This document shows, piece by piece, positions 6,621-6,673 of a DNA stretch of 6,673 nt; the first letter of the stretch is position 1, and the number at the start of each line of letters is the position of its first letter. Location: assembly GCA_051647685.1 (NCBI GenBank), contig JBOFEG010000016.1:1-6673 (forward strand), in the 5' to 3' direction. Source of the stretch: CALTSX01 sp051647685 (GTDB taxonomy: Bacteria > Chlamydiota > Chlamydiia > Chlamydiales > CALTSX01). Below the pieces are notes generated by a model. It had not been told where the DNA came from and did not search any database. It worked only from the letters and a program-made list of their open reading frames with translations. The position numbers and the translations under genes are program-made.

Positions 6621-6673
6621 ACTGAATAAATTAATTTTACTATAAAAATACTGTTTTACATATTTTTATCTGT

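Larger units (their letters stand above)
6439..6673. other. Very AT-rich non-coding region upstream of ychF
   Basis: No supported gene lies in these 235 bases. GC from 6541 to the window end is about 13% by hand count, far below the coding regions (about 30-45% in sampled lines). It contains three short inverted repeats and several TATAAT-like words. It must hold the ychF promoter unless ychF is read from further upstream, but AT richness makes any single promoter call weak. The gene to the right is outside the window. Confidence 0.6.

Overview
The window comes from a chlamydia-like bacterium (phylum Chlamydiota), most likely in or close to the family Chlamydiaceae. The minus strand carries, in transcription order, ychF, cdsU (sctU), cdsV (sctV) and copN (sctW). 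As I remember it, this is the conserved chlamydial order around the non-flagellar type III secretion export-gate genes. CdsV and YchF resemble the Chlamydia proteins over long blocks. CopN keeps only its core blocks, and its N-terminus is strongly divergent, so this is probably not one of the well-studied Chlamydia species. Genus or species cannot be fixed from the sequence alone.

Layout from left to right: (1) Positions 1-882, plus strand: the C-terminal part of an outer-membrane autotransporter-type beta-barrel protein, cut by the left window edge. (2) Positions 886-2052, minus strand: copN, the secreted plug/gatekeeper of the type III system. It converges on the barrel gene with only 3 bases between the two stop codons. 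(3) Positions 2060-4171, minus strand: cdsV, the large export-gate protein. (4) Positions 4168-5235, minus strand: cdsU, the self-cleaving substrate-specificity switch. (5) Positions 5320-6438, minus strand: ychF, a ribosome-associated nucleotide-binding protein. (6) Positions 6439-6673: a very AT-rich non-coding stretch with several inverted repeats, presumably the promoter side of ychF.

cdsU and cdsV overlap by 4 bases and cdsV and copN are 7 bases apart, so these three are almost certainly co-transcribed and translationally coupled. CdsU and CdsV form the inner-membrane export gate, and CopN holds secretion in check until host contact. ychF lies 84 bases upstream with no visible terminator and may be in the same transcript.

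Points that stand out: the chaperone gene scc1 (sycE), normally directly behind copN in Chlamydia, is absent and its place is taken by the convergent barrel gene; CdsV has lost a near-invariant membrane aspartate (now Ala243) and carries an unusual glutamate (Glu88) in the FHIPEP region; and the barrel gene is clearly richer in GC than copN. I see no novel defence system, mobile element, RNA gene or CRISPR array in the window.
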